Shown here in pieces: positions 1 through 7,009 of a stretch of 14,527 nt of DNA. The stretch spans positions 1-14,527 of the forward strand of contig WJJQ01000036.1 in the NCBI GenBank assembly GCA_014729615.1, given 5' to 3'. This stretch comes from Candidatus Peregrinibacteria bacterium. Lineage in GTDB: Bacteria; Patescibacteriota; Gracilibacteria; UBA1369. The first letter of the stretch is position 1; each line of letters opens with the position of its first letter. Below the pieces are notes generated by a model that saw only the letters and a program-made list of their open reading frames with translations, was not told the origin of the DNA and ran no database searches. The position numbers were made by a program, and so were the translations under genes.

Positions 1-681
<681 letters not shown>

Positions 682-691
682 AGGAGACACG

Positions 692-716
692 GGACATTCA
701 CTTCGGTGAACTGTCC
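692..716 (+). other. 16S trailer hairpin 1 (UUCG tetraloop)
   Basis: Arms 692-701 and 706-716 pair over ten base pairs with one bulged C (711), closed by a UUCG loop (702-705). It begins 10 nt after the 16S 3' end. It is probably part of the precursor rRNA 3' trailer, acting as a folding or RNase processing element. That role is inferred from position only. Confidence 0.6.
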
Positions 717-726
717 AAGGTCGACA

Positions 727-752
727 CCTTATCCGGCCTCGGCCGGACAAGG
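727..752 (+). other. 16S trailer hairpin 2 (GC-rich)
   Basis: Two 12-nt arms (727-738 and 741-752) are complementary except for one A-C mismatch. The inner stem TCCGGCC/GGCCGGA is very GC-rich for this AT-rich region, which suggests selection for structure. There is no U-tract, so it is not itself a terminator. A role in trailer processing or protection of the pre-16S is likely but inferred. Confidence 0.55.
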
Positions 753-789
753 TTAGGACTTATTCTCTATTGCACTCTGAATGTTATCG

Positions 790-818
790 AAAAACACCCG
801 CTCAGTCGGGTGTTTTTT
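790..818 (+). terminator. Intrinsic terminator ending the 16S transcript
   Basis: The stem ACACCCG (794-800) pairs with CGGGTGT (807-813) around a 6-nt loop. It is flanked by an A-tract (790-793) and a T-tract (813-818), so it may work on both strands. Lying 109 nt after the 16S end with no 23S before it, it shows that the 16S is transcribed as a separate unit. Confidence 0.85.
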
Positions 819-826
819 AAGTTTGC

Positions 827-858
827 AATACCCGGTAAGCGGCCATACCCAGTAACAA
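827..858 (+). repeat. Dispersed repeat, copy 1
   Basis: This 32-nt segment matches 8353-8384 with one mismatch (829 versus 8355). The last 28 bases (831-858) are identical and in the same orientation. It contains two GTAA boxes (835 and 852) spaced 17 nt apart, preceded by CCCG and CCCA. It sits directly after the rRNA terminator. Function is unknown: it could be a structured RNA element, a protein-binding repeat or a small mobile remnant. Confidence 0.85.
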
Positions 859-868
859 GCCGTCAGTC

Positions 869-895
869 TTGCGTTATTCTGTAATGTGTTATAAA
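869..895 (+). promoter_or_regulatory. Possible promoter for the 146-aa gene
   Basis: TTGCGT (869-874) and TATAAA (890-895) are separated by 15 nt, and TG stands one base before the -10 (887-888), as in an extended -10 promoter. Transcription would begin near 902, about 27 nt before the ATG at 929. The short spacer makes this a moderate-to-weak call. Confidence 0.35.
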
Positions 896-928
896 AGAAT
901 AAGGGTGTTTATAAATAACTAAAAAGTA

Positions 929-1369
929 ATGTCTATTCCAAACAGAAAATCGGGATTACGAGCGATTGAGCCCAGCGATTATCCACATGGTCCCATAAAA
1001 ACTGAAGCAATTGATCCAAATAAAGAAAAAACTATTATTAATGAACAGAAGCGACTTATAGATGCCGAACTGCAAAAATTGGAAAGTAAATATTGTTTTG
1101 ATGGCGATGTTTGGACAAAAATTCGGGCGTCCATAACCGGTATGGGATTGGTTATGCCGGAAGATATTGATTTCATTAACTATGTTATTGCGCAACTGGT
1201 GTATTTGAGAATAAATGGAACTACGACAGCAACTGTCATTGAAAGAATGGGAAAAATTGATCAGGCTAAGGCTTATTATATGGACCAATTGGCAGATGAA
1301 GACAGAGAAACTTTAGATACGATTAGATTTGATGAGGACACTTTTGATGGTGAAAAATGGCTTCGTTAG
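929..1369 (+). CDS. Unknown 146-aa acidic soluble protein
   Basis: I do not recognise the family. The protein has no signal peptide or membrane segment. The N-terminal ~30 residues look polar and disordered. Residues 33-60 (INEQKRLIDAELQKLES...) look like an amphipathic helix with coiled-coil character. The middle (about 62-105) is a mixed helical region, and the C-terminus is strongly acidic and ends in DGEKWLR. The ATG at 929 is the first in frame after the putative promoter. No SD precedes it (the leader is A-rich), which is usual for this window. It lies alone between the rRNA terminator and the tRNA-Ala promoter, and stops with TAG. It is probably a real lineage-specific gene because the frame is open over its full length and codon use resembles its neighbours. 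Confidence 0.7.
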   Translation: MSIPNRKSGLRAIEPSDYPHGPIKTEAIDPNKEKTIINEQKRLIDAELQKLESKYCFDGDVWTKIRASITGMGLVMPEDIDFINYVIAQLVYLRINGTTTATVIERMGKIDQAKAYYMDQLADEDRETLDTIRFDEDTFDGEKWLR

Positions 1370-1389
1370 CCGGTCTGGCGAAATAAATA

Positions 1390-1417
1390 TTGCAAATTTG
1401 CCCAACATATATATAAT
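1390..1417 (+). promoter_or_regulatory. Promoter of the tRNA-Ala / tRNA-Ile unit
   Basis: -35 TTGCAA (1390-1395), a 16-nt spacer and a perfect -10 TATAAT (1412-1417) predict a transcript start near 1424, 28 nt before tRNA-Ala. This shows the tRNAs need not be transcribed from the rRNA promoter. Confidence 0.65.
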
Positions 1418-1451
1418 GCATAGGCTTTTTAAAAATTAGTGTCTGATTTGT

Positions 1452-1527
1452 GGGGCCTTAGCTCAGCTGGTAGAGCGCCTCGTTTGCACCGAGGAGGTCA
1501 GGAGTTCGACTCTCCTAGGCTCCACCA
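1452..1527 (+). tRNA. tRNA-Ala (anticodon UGC)
   Basis: The cloverleaf is complete at 76 nt. The acceptor GGGGCCT pairs with AGGCTCC (1517-1523). The D-arm is GCTC/GAGC, and the anticodon stem CCTCG/CGAGG holds loop TTTGCAC with anticodon TGC. The variable loop has 5 nt, the T-arm is AGGAG/CTCCT with TTCGACT, the discriminator is A, and CCA is encoded in the gene. The acceptor contains the G3:U70 pair that specifies alanine to AlaRS. In many bacteria tRNA-Ala(UGC) and tRNA-Ile(GAU) sit in the 16S-23S spacer. Here they follow the 16S, but beyond a terminator and an ORF. Confidence 0.97.
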
Positions 1528-1620
1528 AAACATTTATCTGCACGCTATTACGGCGTCAGCTTGGAAAATTTTTTTGTAATATTGTACATTTAAATGTTTT
1601 AAATCCCTTGAAAGTAATTT

Positions 1621-1697
1621 GGGCGTGTAGCTCAGCTGGTTAGAGCGCGTCACTGATAATGACGAGGTCGGAGGTTCAAGTCCTCCCATGCCCACCA
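1621..1697 (+). tRNA. tRNA-Ile (anticodon GAU)
   Basis: The cloverleaf is complete at 77 nt. The acceptor GGGCGTG pairs with CATGCCC, the D-arm is GCTC/GAGC, and the anticodon stem CGTCA/TGACG holds loop CTGATAA with anticodon GAT. The T-arm is GGAGG/CCTCC, the discriminator is A, and CCA is encoded. It lies 93 nt after tRNA-Ala with no convincing terminator between, so the pair is probably one transcript. The order Ala-Ile is the reverse of the E. coli rRNA spacer. The next protein gene begins 14 nt after the CCA. Confidence 0.97.
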
Positions 1698-1711
1698 TTT
1701 ATAGGAAGATA

Positions 1712-2191
1712 ATGCAGCCAAAGACATCACAATACGTAGTAAACGGCATTATACTTAATGTTGTTTTTACTTTTTTCATGGGTCTTGCAACGTTTTTGCT
1801 AACCGTAATTTTTGGAGTTTTGTTTGTGCAAATTTATGGTCTCTTTAATCCGCATTTAGGGCCAAAGATTGTTTTTGTATACCTTTTTTCAATACCCTAC
1901 ATAATTCCGTTTGCCGGTTTATTTGCATTTGCGGCCAGTTTTTGGATTATGAAATTGACCATTAAAAGGTTGTTAAAGGAAAGTGGCAAGCTGGATCTGA
2001 ATAAAACGCTTGTGTATGTAGGTATGGTTAATTTGGCATGGATTGCTTTAACGGCATTGCCGGGGCTTTTAAACGTGTCTCTTCCATATATATTTTCATG
2101 GTGGAGCATTGCATTTATGGCCGTACAATTGCTACTTTTGGAAGTAAGCTGCTACGCGGGCGCGAAAATGGCGTTAAATAAGTCTAAGTAG
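1712..2191 (+). CDS. Small unknown integral membrane protein, about four TM helices
   Basis: The frame is open from inside tRNA-Ile, but an ATG at 1688 would lie in the tRNA. The better start is the ATG at 1712, preceded by a weak SD-like AGGAAG (1703-1708), giving 159 aa. Hydrophobic stretches at about 13-44, 54-84, 99-121 and 128-150 predict four membrane helices, with a basic loop (KLTIKRLLKESGK, 81-93) probably cytoplasmic by the positive-inside rule. I recognise no family motif. Its position suggests co-transcription with tRNA-Ile, which would need 3' processing of the tRNA to release the mRNA. The stop TAG overlaps the end of the convergent gene by 8 nt. The function is unknown. Confidence 0.72.
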   Translation: MQPKTSQYVVNGIILNVVFTFFMGLATFLLTVIFGVLFVQIYGLFNPHLGPKIVFVYLFSIPYIIPFAGLFAFAASFWIMKLTIKRLLKESGKLDLNKTLVYVGMVNLAWIALTALPGLLNVSLPYIFSWWSIAFMAVQLLLLEVSCYAGAKMALNKSK

Positions 2192-3155
2192 GTTTTAAAA
2201 CTGTATTGGCCAGACAATTATTTATTGATTCGACAGTGGAGCGAATTTTTTCAGTCAATGCTTCGTCGTGCGGCTGTATCTGGTCTTCTTTTGCAGATAA
2301 TACCGCTTGTCTGTTAGCCTGTATATCATCATGAAGCTTGTTCAGGCGCTCTGCATTTTCTTCAAGCGCTTTTTGTTCGTTTTCCATTTCTAAAATATTT
2401 ACTTTTAAAGATCTAATTTCCTCAGTTTCCCGGGTTTTATTATCTATGCGTAAATTTAACACCTTGTTTTTTTTAGCTTTTATTAACTGTTCCAGTTTAA
2501 ACAATCTTACTTCAAGCTCTCGTTTTTCTTGAATAATCAAAGCGGGGATTTTAATATCTGTAATTCTTAAAAATGTGTCTATTTGAGCTAAAGCAATTTG
2601 AAAATCATTGCTTGCATAATATTCTTCAACAGAGCCTTTTAGTTGGAGTTTGCTTTTCATAAGACCGCGCGTATTTTCGTCCGGTGTTTTGAATGGAGTC
2701 AAATATTTGTCGTAAACAATAAGGAAAGGCACTAAGGGCGCAATGGCGTATAAACCCTGAATGTCCATTTCAAAATACCATTCGAGTACCGCGATTAATC
2801 CCAGGTAAGTTGCTGAACCAAATCCAAAAGATTTTAGTCCTCGCGAAAGGCGTGCTCCAAGCTCATCGAAAATGCTTGGTATTTTTTGCTTAAGCGCATC
2901 CTGAATTTTTGTGTATTTTTCTTCAAAGGGAATATCTTTTCCCAAAATTGGATCGATGATGCCTTGAAGTTCGTATTTAAGATAAAGGCCATAACTGCCT
3001 TCTCCCGTCATGGCTTCATAACCTTCTCTAATTTTTTCTTTTAACAGTTCTTCTGCCACCAGTTCTTCATATGAGGGGATGAATTGTTGAACATTTGTAT
3101 CGGCGTCAGTAACTATTTCACCCGCTTCACGGTATGGACTTATTTTTTTTGTCAT
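2184..3155 (-). CDS. Unknown membrane-associated protein with C-terminal coiled coil
   Basis: I do not recognise the family. From the ATG at 3155 it has 323 aa. Residues 1-105 are charged and mostly helical. A hydrophobic hairpin follows (about 110-127 and 133-150, sequence rich in G, L, A, I), likely one or two membrane passes. Residues about 205-285 form a long charged helical stretch (KRELEVRLFKLEQLIKAKK... MENEQKALEENAERLNKL) typical of a coiled coil. The frame is open to a TTG at 3191 (335 aa), but a promoter-like pair at 3176-3204 would start transcription after that codon, so ATG 3155 is preferred. There is no SD. It converges on the four-TM gene with an 8-nt overlap. A scaffold or envelope-associated role is possible but speculative. 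Confidence 0.7.
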   Translation of the reverse strand: MTKKISPYREAGEIVTDADTNVQQFIPSYEELVAEELLKEKIREGYEAMTGEGSYGLYLKYELQGIIDPILGKDIPFEEKYTKIQDALKQKIPSIFDELGARLSRGLKSFGFGSATYLGLIAVLEWYFEMDIQGLYAIAPLVPFLIVYDKYLTPFKTPDENTRGLMKSKLQLKGSVEEYYASNDFQIALAQIDTFLRITDIKIPALIIQEKRELEVRLFKLEQLIKAKKNKVLNLRIDNKTRETEEIRSLKVNILEMENEQKALEENAERLNKLHDDIQANRQAVLSAKEDQIQPHDEALTEKIRSTVESINNCLANTVLKPT

Positions 3156-3175
3156 GGGTTGTGTCAAAGGTGTGA

Positions 3176-3204
3176 ATTTTACTAAAGGCAAAAAGATAAA
3201 ACAA
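3176..3204 (-). promoter_or_regulatory. Promoter of the membrane/coiled-coil gene
   Basis: On the minus strand TTGTTT (3204-3199), a 17-nt spacer and TAAAAT (3181-3176) match five of six -10 bases. The start would fall near 3169, leaving a leader of about 14 nt before ATG 3155. It would exclude the upstream TTG start. Confidence 0.45.
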
Positions 3205-3205
3205 G

Positions 3206-3235
3206 TTCATTTGAAAATGGTATATATGTTATATT
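3206..3235 (+). promoter_or_regulatory. Possible promoter giving a leaderless Nudix mRNA
   Basis: -10 TATATT (3230-3235) ends 6 nt before the Nudix ATG at 3242, so a start at the usual distance would fall on or next to the initiation codon. The -35 is weak (TTCATT, 3206-3211, 18-nt spacer). No SD is present. The leaderless reading is an inference. Confidence 0.3.
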
Positions 3236-3241
3236 GACGAT

Positions 3242-3790
3242 ATGGATAAAGGAAATTGTAAACCTTGGGAAAAAATCAGTGAGGAAACTGTTTTTGAAAA
3301 TCAATATTCAAGATTGAATAAAAAAACATTTATTTTGCCACATGGGAAAGAGTCCGATTATTTTATTCACGGCACAAATGAAGAAATAGTTACTGTATTT
3401 GCAATAACAAAAGACGGAAAAATAATTTTGGCCAGGCAGTACAGGCCCGGCCCTGAAAAAGTGTTGGATGAAATTCCGGGTGGGCTGGTGGATCCGGGAG
3501 AGACTGCAGATCAAGCGGCGGAACGTGAGTTAGAGGAAGAAACCGGATACAAGGGGCGTATGGTGCATTTGGGGTCCACTTATTCAGGTGCTTATTCGGT
3601 AAAAGTGAGGCATTGCTATATTGCGTTGGATTGTGAAAAAATGCATGATGGTAAACAAGAGGAAAATGAATTCATCGATGTTGTTTTAATGAGCCGTGAG
3701 GATTTTGAAAAACAAATGGCTGACAAAACATTAACCGCTTTGGAGGGTGCTCTTATGGGTCTAAGATATTTAGACTCTATTCAACGGTAA
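3242..3790 (+). CDS. Nudix hydrolase, ADP-ribose pyrophosphatase type
   Basis: The protein is 182 aa, a normal length for ADP-ribose/ADP-sugar pyrophosphatases of the Nudix family, which cleave NDP-sugars to NMP plus sugar phosphate in the cytoplasm. The Nudix box GX5EX7REUXEEXGU is complete at residues 81-103: G81, E87, R95-E96, E99-E100 and G102 (RELEEETGY). These glutamates bind the catalytic divalent metal. The segment RQYRPG before the box and EIPGG are typical of the ADP-ribose group. The neighbouring glucan operon makes ADP-glucose a conceivable substrate, but the gene is convergent with it (14-nt overlap with the GH15 3' end), so it is not co-transcribed. The ATG at 3242 has no SD and may be leaderless. 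The family is secure; the substrate is inferred. Confidence 0.93.
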   Translation: MDKGNCKPWEKISEETVFENQYSRLNKKTFILPHGKESDYFIHGTNEEIVTVFAITKDGKIILARQYRPGPEKVLDEIPGGLVDPGETADQAAERELEEETGYKGRMVHLGSTYSGAYSVKVRHCYIALDCEKMHDGKQEENEFIDVVLMSREDFEKQMADKTLTALEGALMGLRYLDSIQR

Positions 3791-5798
3791 TGATCCGTTC
3801 CGGCAAAATGCTTTTTTCGGTTATTCCGAATTCTTTTAGTTTTCGGCTGTAAAGCATGATGGTGTCAACGTAAGTGGCATGGCTCCAGGTCAGGGGAGCG
3901 ACCGATAAATGCTGGCCTGTATATGGATTGATTTGTTCGGGCAATACGAATGTTGTATCCGCTTGATCTGTTGCCCAATTAATTAAATCAATAGCTTCTT
4001 TAAAATTTTCGTCATCCCGGTCTTTTGAAATGTGCATCAGCCATTGGGATATCCATAAAGTCGTAATAATCCAGGGGTTCCCCGGTACTTCAGTAGGATA
4101 ATCACCAATTGCGTGATAACCGTCTCTTTCATAACGGGCTATTCCGCCAATATCCGTTTTGACGGATAATTTTTCTTTAATTCTACGCATGGTTTTCATA
4201 ACTCTCATGTCTGTGGGAGGCAGCACGTCGAACAGCCAGATGCCGCTAATGCTGGCATCCGCCGTATAATCCTTAACTAGTTCACCTTGTTCGTTGTAGG
4301 TTAATTTTTTTACAAATGTTTCGTGTTTTTCGCAATACATATTTTTCAGTAAAGCATCCTTAATTAACGCGGCTTCCTTCATATATTTTTCGTAATGACG
4401 GTCGTGTCCAACGGTGTTTAGCAATTCCGCGGCGCATTCCAACGCTTTCACTATGGTTGCGACCGTCCATGTAAAAATGCCTCTTTGTTCTTCCCATAAA
4501 TCGTAGCAGGGATTAGGTAAATTATCTTCTTTGTTTTTGTACTGACATAGGAAATTTGCGGCTTTAATTACAAAAGTCTCGGCTATCGCTTGCATGAATT
4601 CAATGTCATGCACATGCTGATAATGATTCCATAACGCAATAATAATCAGCGCGGTTTCATCCGCCTGCAAAGGAATAAATTCGGGATCCTCTTTTAACCA
4701 TGGGTGCCAGGTGGACCCAACTGATCCGTCCGGATTATACTTTTGTCTTAAGTAACCTTCAGCAGTTTGTATTCTTCGGCAAAATTCAAAAAAACGTTTG
4801 GTCACTTCAATGTATCCCGCTGAATCTAAAGCATGAGCGACAAGAGCACCATCGCGAGGCCACATGTAGCTGTACGTGTCCTTGTTGAATTTCATAATGT
4901 CTGTGTCGTTTGCGGCCAGAATGGCTCCGTTTTGGTCTATTTGAGATCGTATTAAAAGCAGGCTTTGCTTAAAAAGCATTCTGATTTTTTCGGGCACTCC
5001 TTCAAAATTAAAATCTTGTTTATTAACCCAATTTCGCCAATAGTTTTTGGTGTAATCAATCATTTCATCGGTGGATCTTTGAAATACATTGGCATTTAAA
5101 ATTTCCACTTCATCTTCGTTTTCGCCGGCGCAAATCCAAACACGCAATTTGTTGCACTGATGTGGTCCGAGCATTGTATGCAGACCAAATGTGGCGTCAA
5201 CCGAACCCTGTTCAATGGGGTGACCTCCAAGTACGCCGTCCTCGGCGTCACGCCAGGTTCCCTCAAGGCCACGGAATTCACTTTTACCCGTCGCGTATTG
5301 CTGAATACCCGCCGTGTCGGATTCTCCGTTTACCAAAAAGTACCTGTTGAATTTATAGAACATTAAATAATTTCCTTTCGGATAATAATAAACGGTGTCA
5401 TTGCTTTTTATACCGTATAAATGGAAATCGAAATTGAAAAAAATGCGTAATTTTCGTTCGCTGTCGGCGTGATTCTTTACATAAATTTCTCTAATCAAAA
5501 TATTTTTCATCGCGTGCACACAGTCAATGAAAGTGATTTCCAGGTTCCATAGATTCGACTTAACTTTCGTTTCGCTGACAAGTGTTTCCGGCAAATACTT
5601 GCTTTCACCGTACCAGTGATCATCGTCGAGCCAGGTAAAGTTGCCGCTTTCTTCTTCGAAAATCCCAATGCGATGATAATGTCCGAATGTGGTATGGTCT
5701 TCCATTCCAACATAGGGAAAATAAAAATCATGGATCAGGCCTTTCTTATCCATATTTACAAGCATATGTCCGTTACCCAGTACTACCGATCTTGGCAT
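3777..5798 (-). CDS. GH15 glucoamylase-like glycoside hydrolase
   Basis: This 673-aa protein matches the bacterial/archaeal GH15 layout: an N-terminal beta-rich domain (about 1-260), then an (alpha/alpha)6 catalytic barrel (about 270-665). Conserved blocks include YMWPRDG (311-317), DLWEEQRG (433-440) and LPEQINPYTGQ (619-629) followed by PLTWSHA. By comparison with fungal glucoamylase, E436 is the general acid, E437 a substrate ligand and E621 the general base. All are present, so it should be active as an inverting exo-hydrolase releasing glucose from alpha-glucan ends. Trehalose or isomalto-glucans are alternatives in this family. No signal peptide is visible, so it is probably cytoplasmic. 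It is the last gene of the glycosyltransferase-GH57-GH15 operon, its ATG overlapping the GH57 stop by 16 nt, without an SD. Translational coupling is likely. Confidence 0.95.
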   Translation of the reverse strand: MPRSVVLGNGHMLVNMDKKGLIHDFYFPYVGMEDHTTFGHYHRIGIFEEESGNFTWLDDDHWYGESKYLPETLVSETKVKSNLWNLEITFIDCVHAMKNILIREIYVKNHADSERKLRIFFNFDFHLYGIKSNDTVYYYPKGNYLMFYKFNRYFLVNGESDTAGIQQYATGKSEFRGLEGTWRDAEDGVLGGHPIEQGSVDATFGLHTMLGPHQCNKLRVWICAGENEDEVEILNANVFQRSTDEMIDYTKNYWRNWVNKQDFNFEGVPEKIRMLFKQSLLLIRSQIDQNGAILAANDTDIMKFNKDTYSYMWPRDGALVAHALDSAGYIEVTKRFFEFCRRIQTAEGYLRQKYNPDGSVGSTWHPWLKEDPEFIPLQADETALIIIALWNHYQHVHDIEFMQAIAETFVIKAANFLCQYKNKEDNLPNPCYDLWEEQRGIFTWTVATIVKALECAAELLNTVGHDRHYEKYMKEAALIKDALLKNMYCEKHETFVKKLTYNEQGELVKDYTADASISGIWLFDVLPPTDMRVMKTMRRIKEKLSVKTDIGGIARYERDGYHAIGDYPTEVPGNPWIITTLWISQWLMHISKDRDDENFKEAIDLINWATDQADTTFVLPEQINPYTGQHLSVAPLTWSHATYVDTIMLYSRKLKEFGITEKSILPERIITVE

Positions 5799-7009
5799 TT
5801 TTTGTTGATTTTATTTTCTATTAAATCCTCGAATTTCGCGAGAATGTTTCTGTAACTAATATACGCATCATATGGAGTTTCGAAAGGTGAAAAATACTTA
5901 TGTACGTCTCCGTCGCTCCAATATTTTGTTGACATGTAGTAAAAGTGGTCCGATGTTTGAAGCTTGCGCCAAATATCTTTCAATTTATTGTCGCGGGTTT
6001 GCATGACTTTCTTTTCCATGGAAAAAATGTGATTCATGGATGATTGCTGCATGCTGTTTTCAAGCCAGGCTGACATATCACGTTCCATATCGGCCCATGA
6101 AATGTGATGCGGAACATCTAATTCTTCGGCGTGCTCAAGGTCGTTAAGGGATTCCGACGGAGTGCGGAATTTTATATGATTCTTAAGGCAGGCGTCGGGT
6201 AAATGTCTCATGAATTCAAAAATACCGGTATCTTCCCACTGATGCTCACCGAAGGTTTCGAAATCCATGAACAAATTAATGTGGTCTCCATAATTGTTGT
6301 AAACGAAGTTTACGAATTTTTCGACGGTTAAAGGATGCTCCGACCAGTGTTTGTTTGAAAATCTAAATGCTATGTCGTCGGATAGTTTGTAATTCTTTAG
6401 CAATAAACCGAACTTCTCATTCGGTACCACATATTTTGGTGGTCGATAAGTCAGGTTGGGGGATTTGCCTTGCAAAACGGGATCCCATCCTTCCAACAGT
6501 ACACCTTTGAATCCGAGTTTGTTTGCTAAATAGGCAATGTCGTTGTTATATACAAGCTCGGTGTTTCTGAAAACTTTTGGCTTTAGACCAAACAATTTAT
6601 TTATTAAATTTGTATGTTTTTTTACCTGTCGAGCAAATTCAGGTCTGCTGAATAATGCCGCGAAGCTGTGATAATAGGTTTCGGCCAGAAATTCAACATT
6701 CCCGGTGTCTGCTAAATCCTTGAATGACTTTAATACTTTTTTGCCGATTTCGCCGTATTCCATGCATTGTTCCAAAAAGGTTCCGGTTATACTGAAACTT
6801 ATTTTGAATTCGGGATGCAGCTTGATAAGTTCAAGCAGTAGCATGTTTGATGGTAGATAGCATTTGTGCGCCACTTTTTCAAAAACAGCTTTATTGGTTA
6901 CGCGTTCGGGACCTTCGAAAAATTGCTTTTCACTTTCCAGGTCAAAAACTGTATATTTTGATACGCGATATGGTTGATGCACCTGAAAATAAAAGCAAAT
7001 TTGTTTCAT
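5783..7009 (-). CDS. GH57 alpha-amylase-like glycoside hydrolase
   Basis: GH57 is a retaining alpha-glucan-active family. This 408-aa protein has the alpha-amylase-type signatures in order: HQPY (11-14), GTFLEQ (76-81), FRNTELVY (147-154), FMDFETFGEHQW (247-258) and a late SWADMERD block (304-311). By analogy with characterised GH57 enzymes E151 should be the nucleophile and D249 the acid/base; both are present. It lacks a signal peptide and is probably cytoplasmic. It sits between the glycosyltransferase (ATGA overlap: its ATG shares bases with the TGA stop) and GH15 (16-nt overlap), so the three are one operon. It may act as an endo-amylase or as a transferase shaping the polymer made by the upstream enzyme. 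GH57 also contains branching enzymes and 4-alpha-glucanotransferases, but the block pattern here fits the alpha-amylase branch. Confidence 0.94.
   Translation of the reverse strand: MKQICFYFQVHQPYRVSKYTVFDLESEKQFFEGPERVTNKAVFEKVAHKCYLPSNMLLLELIKLHPEFKISFSITGTFLEQCMEYGEIGKKVLKSFKDLADTGNVEFLAETYYHSFAALFSRPEFARQVKKHTNLINKLFGLKPKVFRNTELVYNNDIAYLANKLGFKGVLLEGWDPVLQGKSPNLTYRPPKYVVPNEKFGLLLKNYKLSDDIAFRFSNKHWSEHPLTVEKFVNFVYNNYGDHINLFMDFETFGEHQWEDTGIFEFMRHLPDACLKNHIKFRTPSESLNDLEHAEELDVPHHISWADMERDMSAWLENSMQQSSMNHIFSMEKKVMQTRDNKLKDIWRKLQTSDHFYYMSTKYWSDGDVHKYFSPFETPYDAYISYRNILAKFEDLIENKINKKCQDR

Noticed and set aside
956..1288. Minus-strand ORFs of 110 and 65 codons
   Set aside because: Antisense to the 146-aa gene with low-complexity S/I/F-rich translations; shadows of the plus-strand frame.
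1541..1578. Terminator between the two tRNAs
   Set aside because: Only a 4-bp ACGC/GCGT stem is visible, well separated from the T-tract; too weak to call.
5096..5366. Four overlapping ORFs of 61-68 codons on both strands
   Set aside because: All lie inside GH15, which has a full-length frame with conserved motifs; typical shadow frames.
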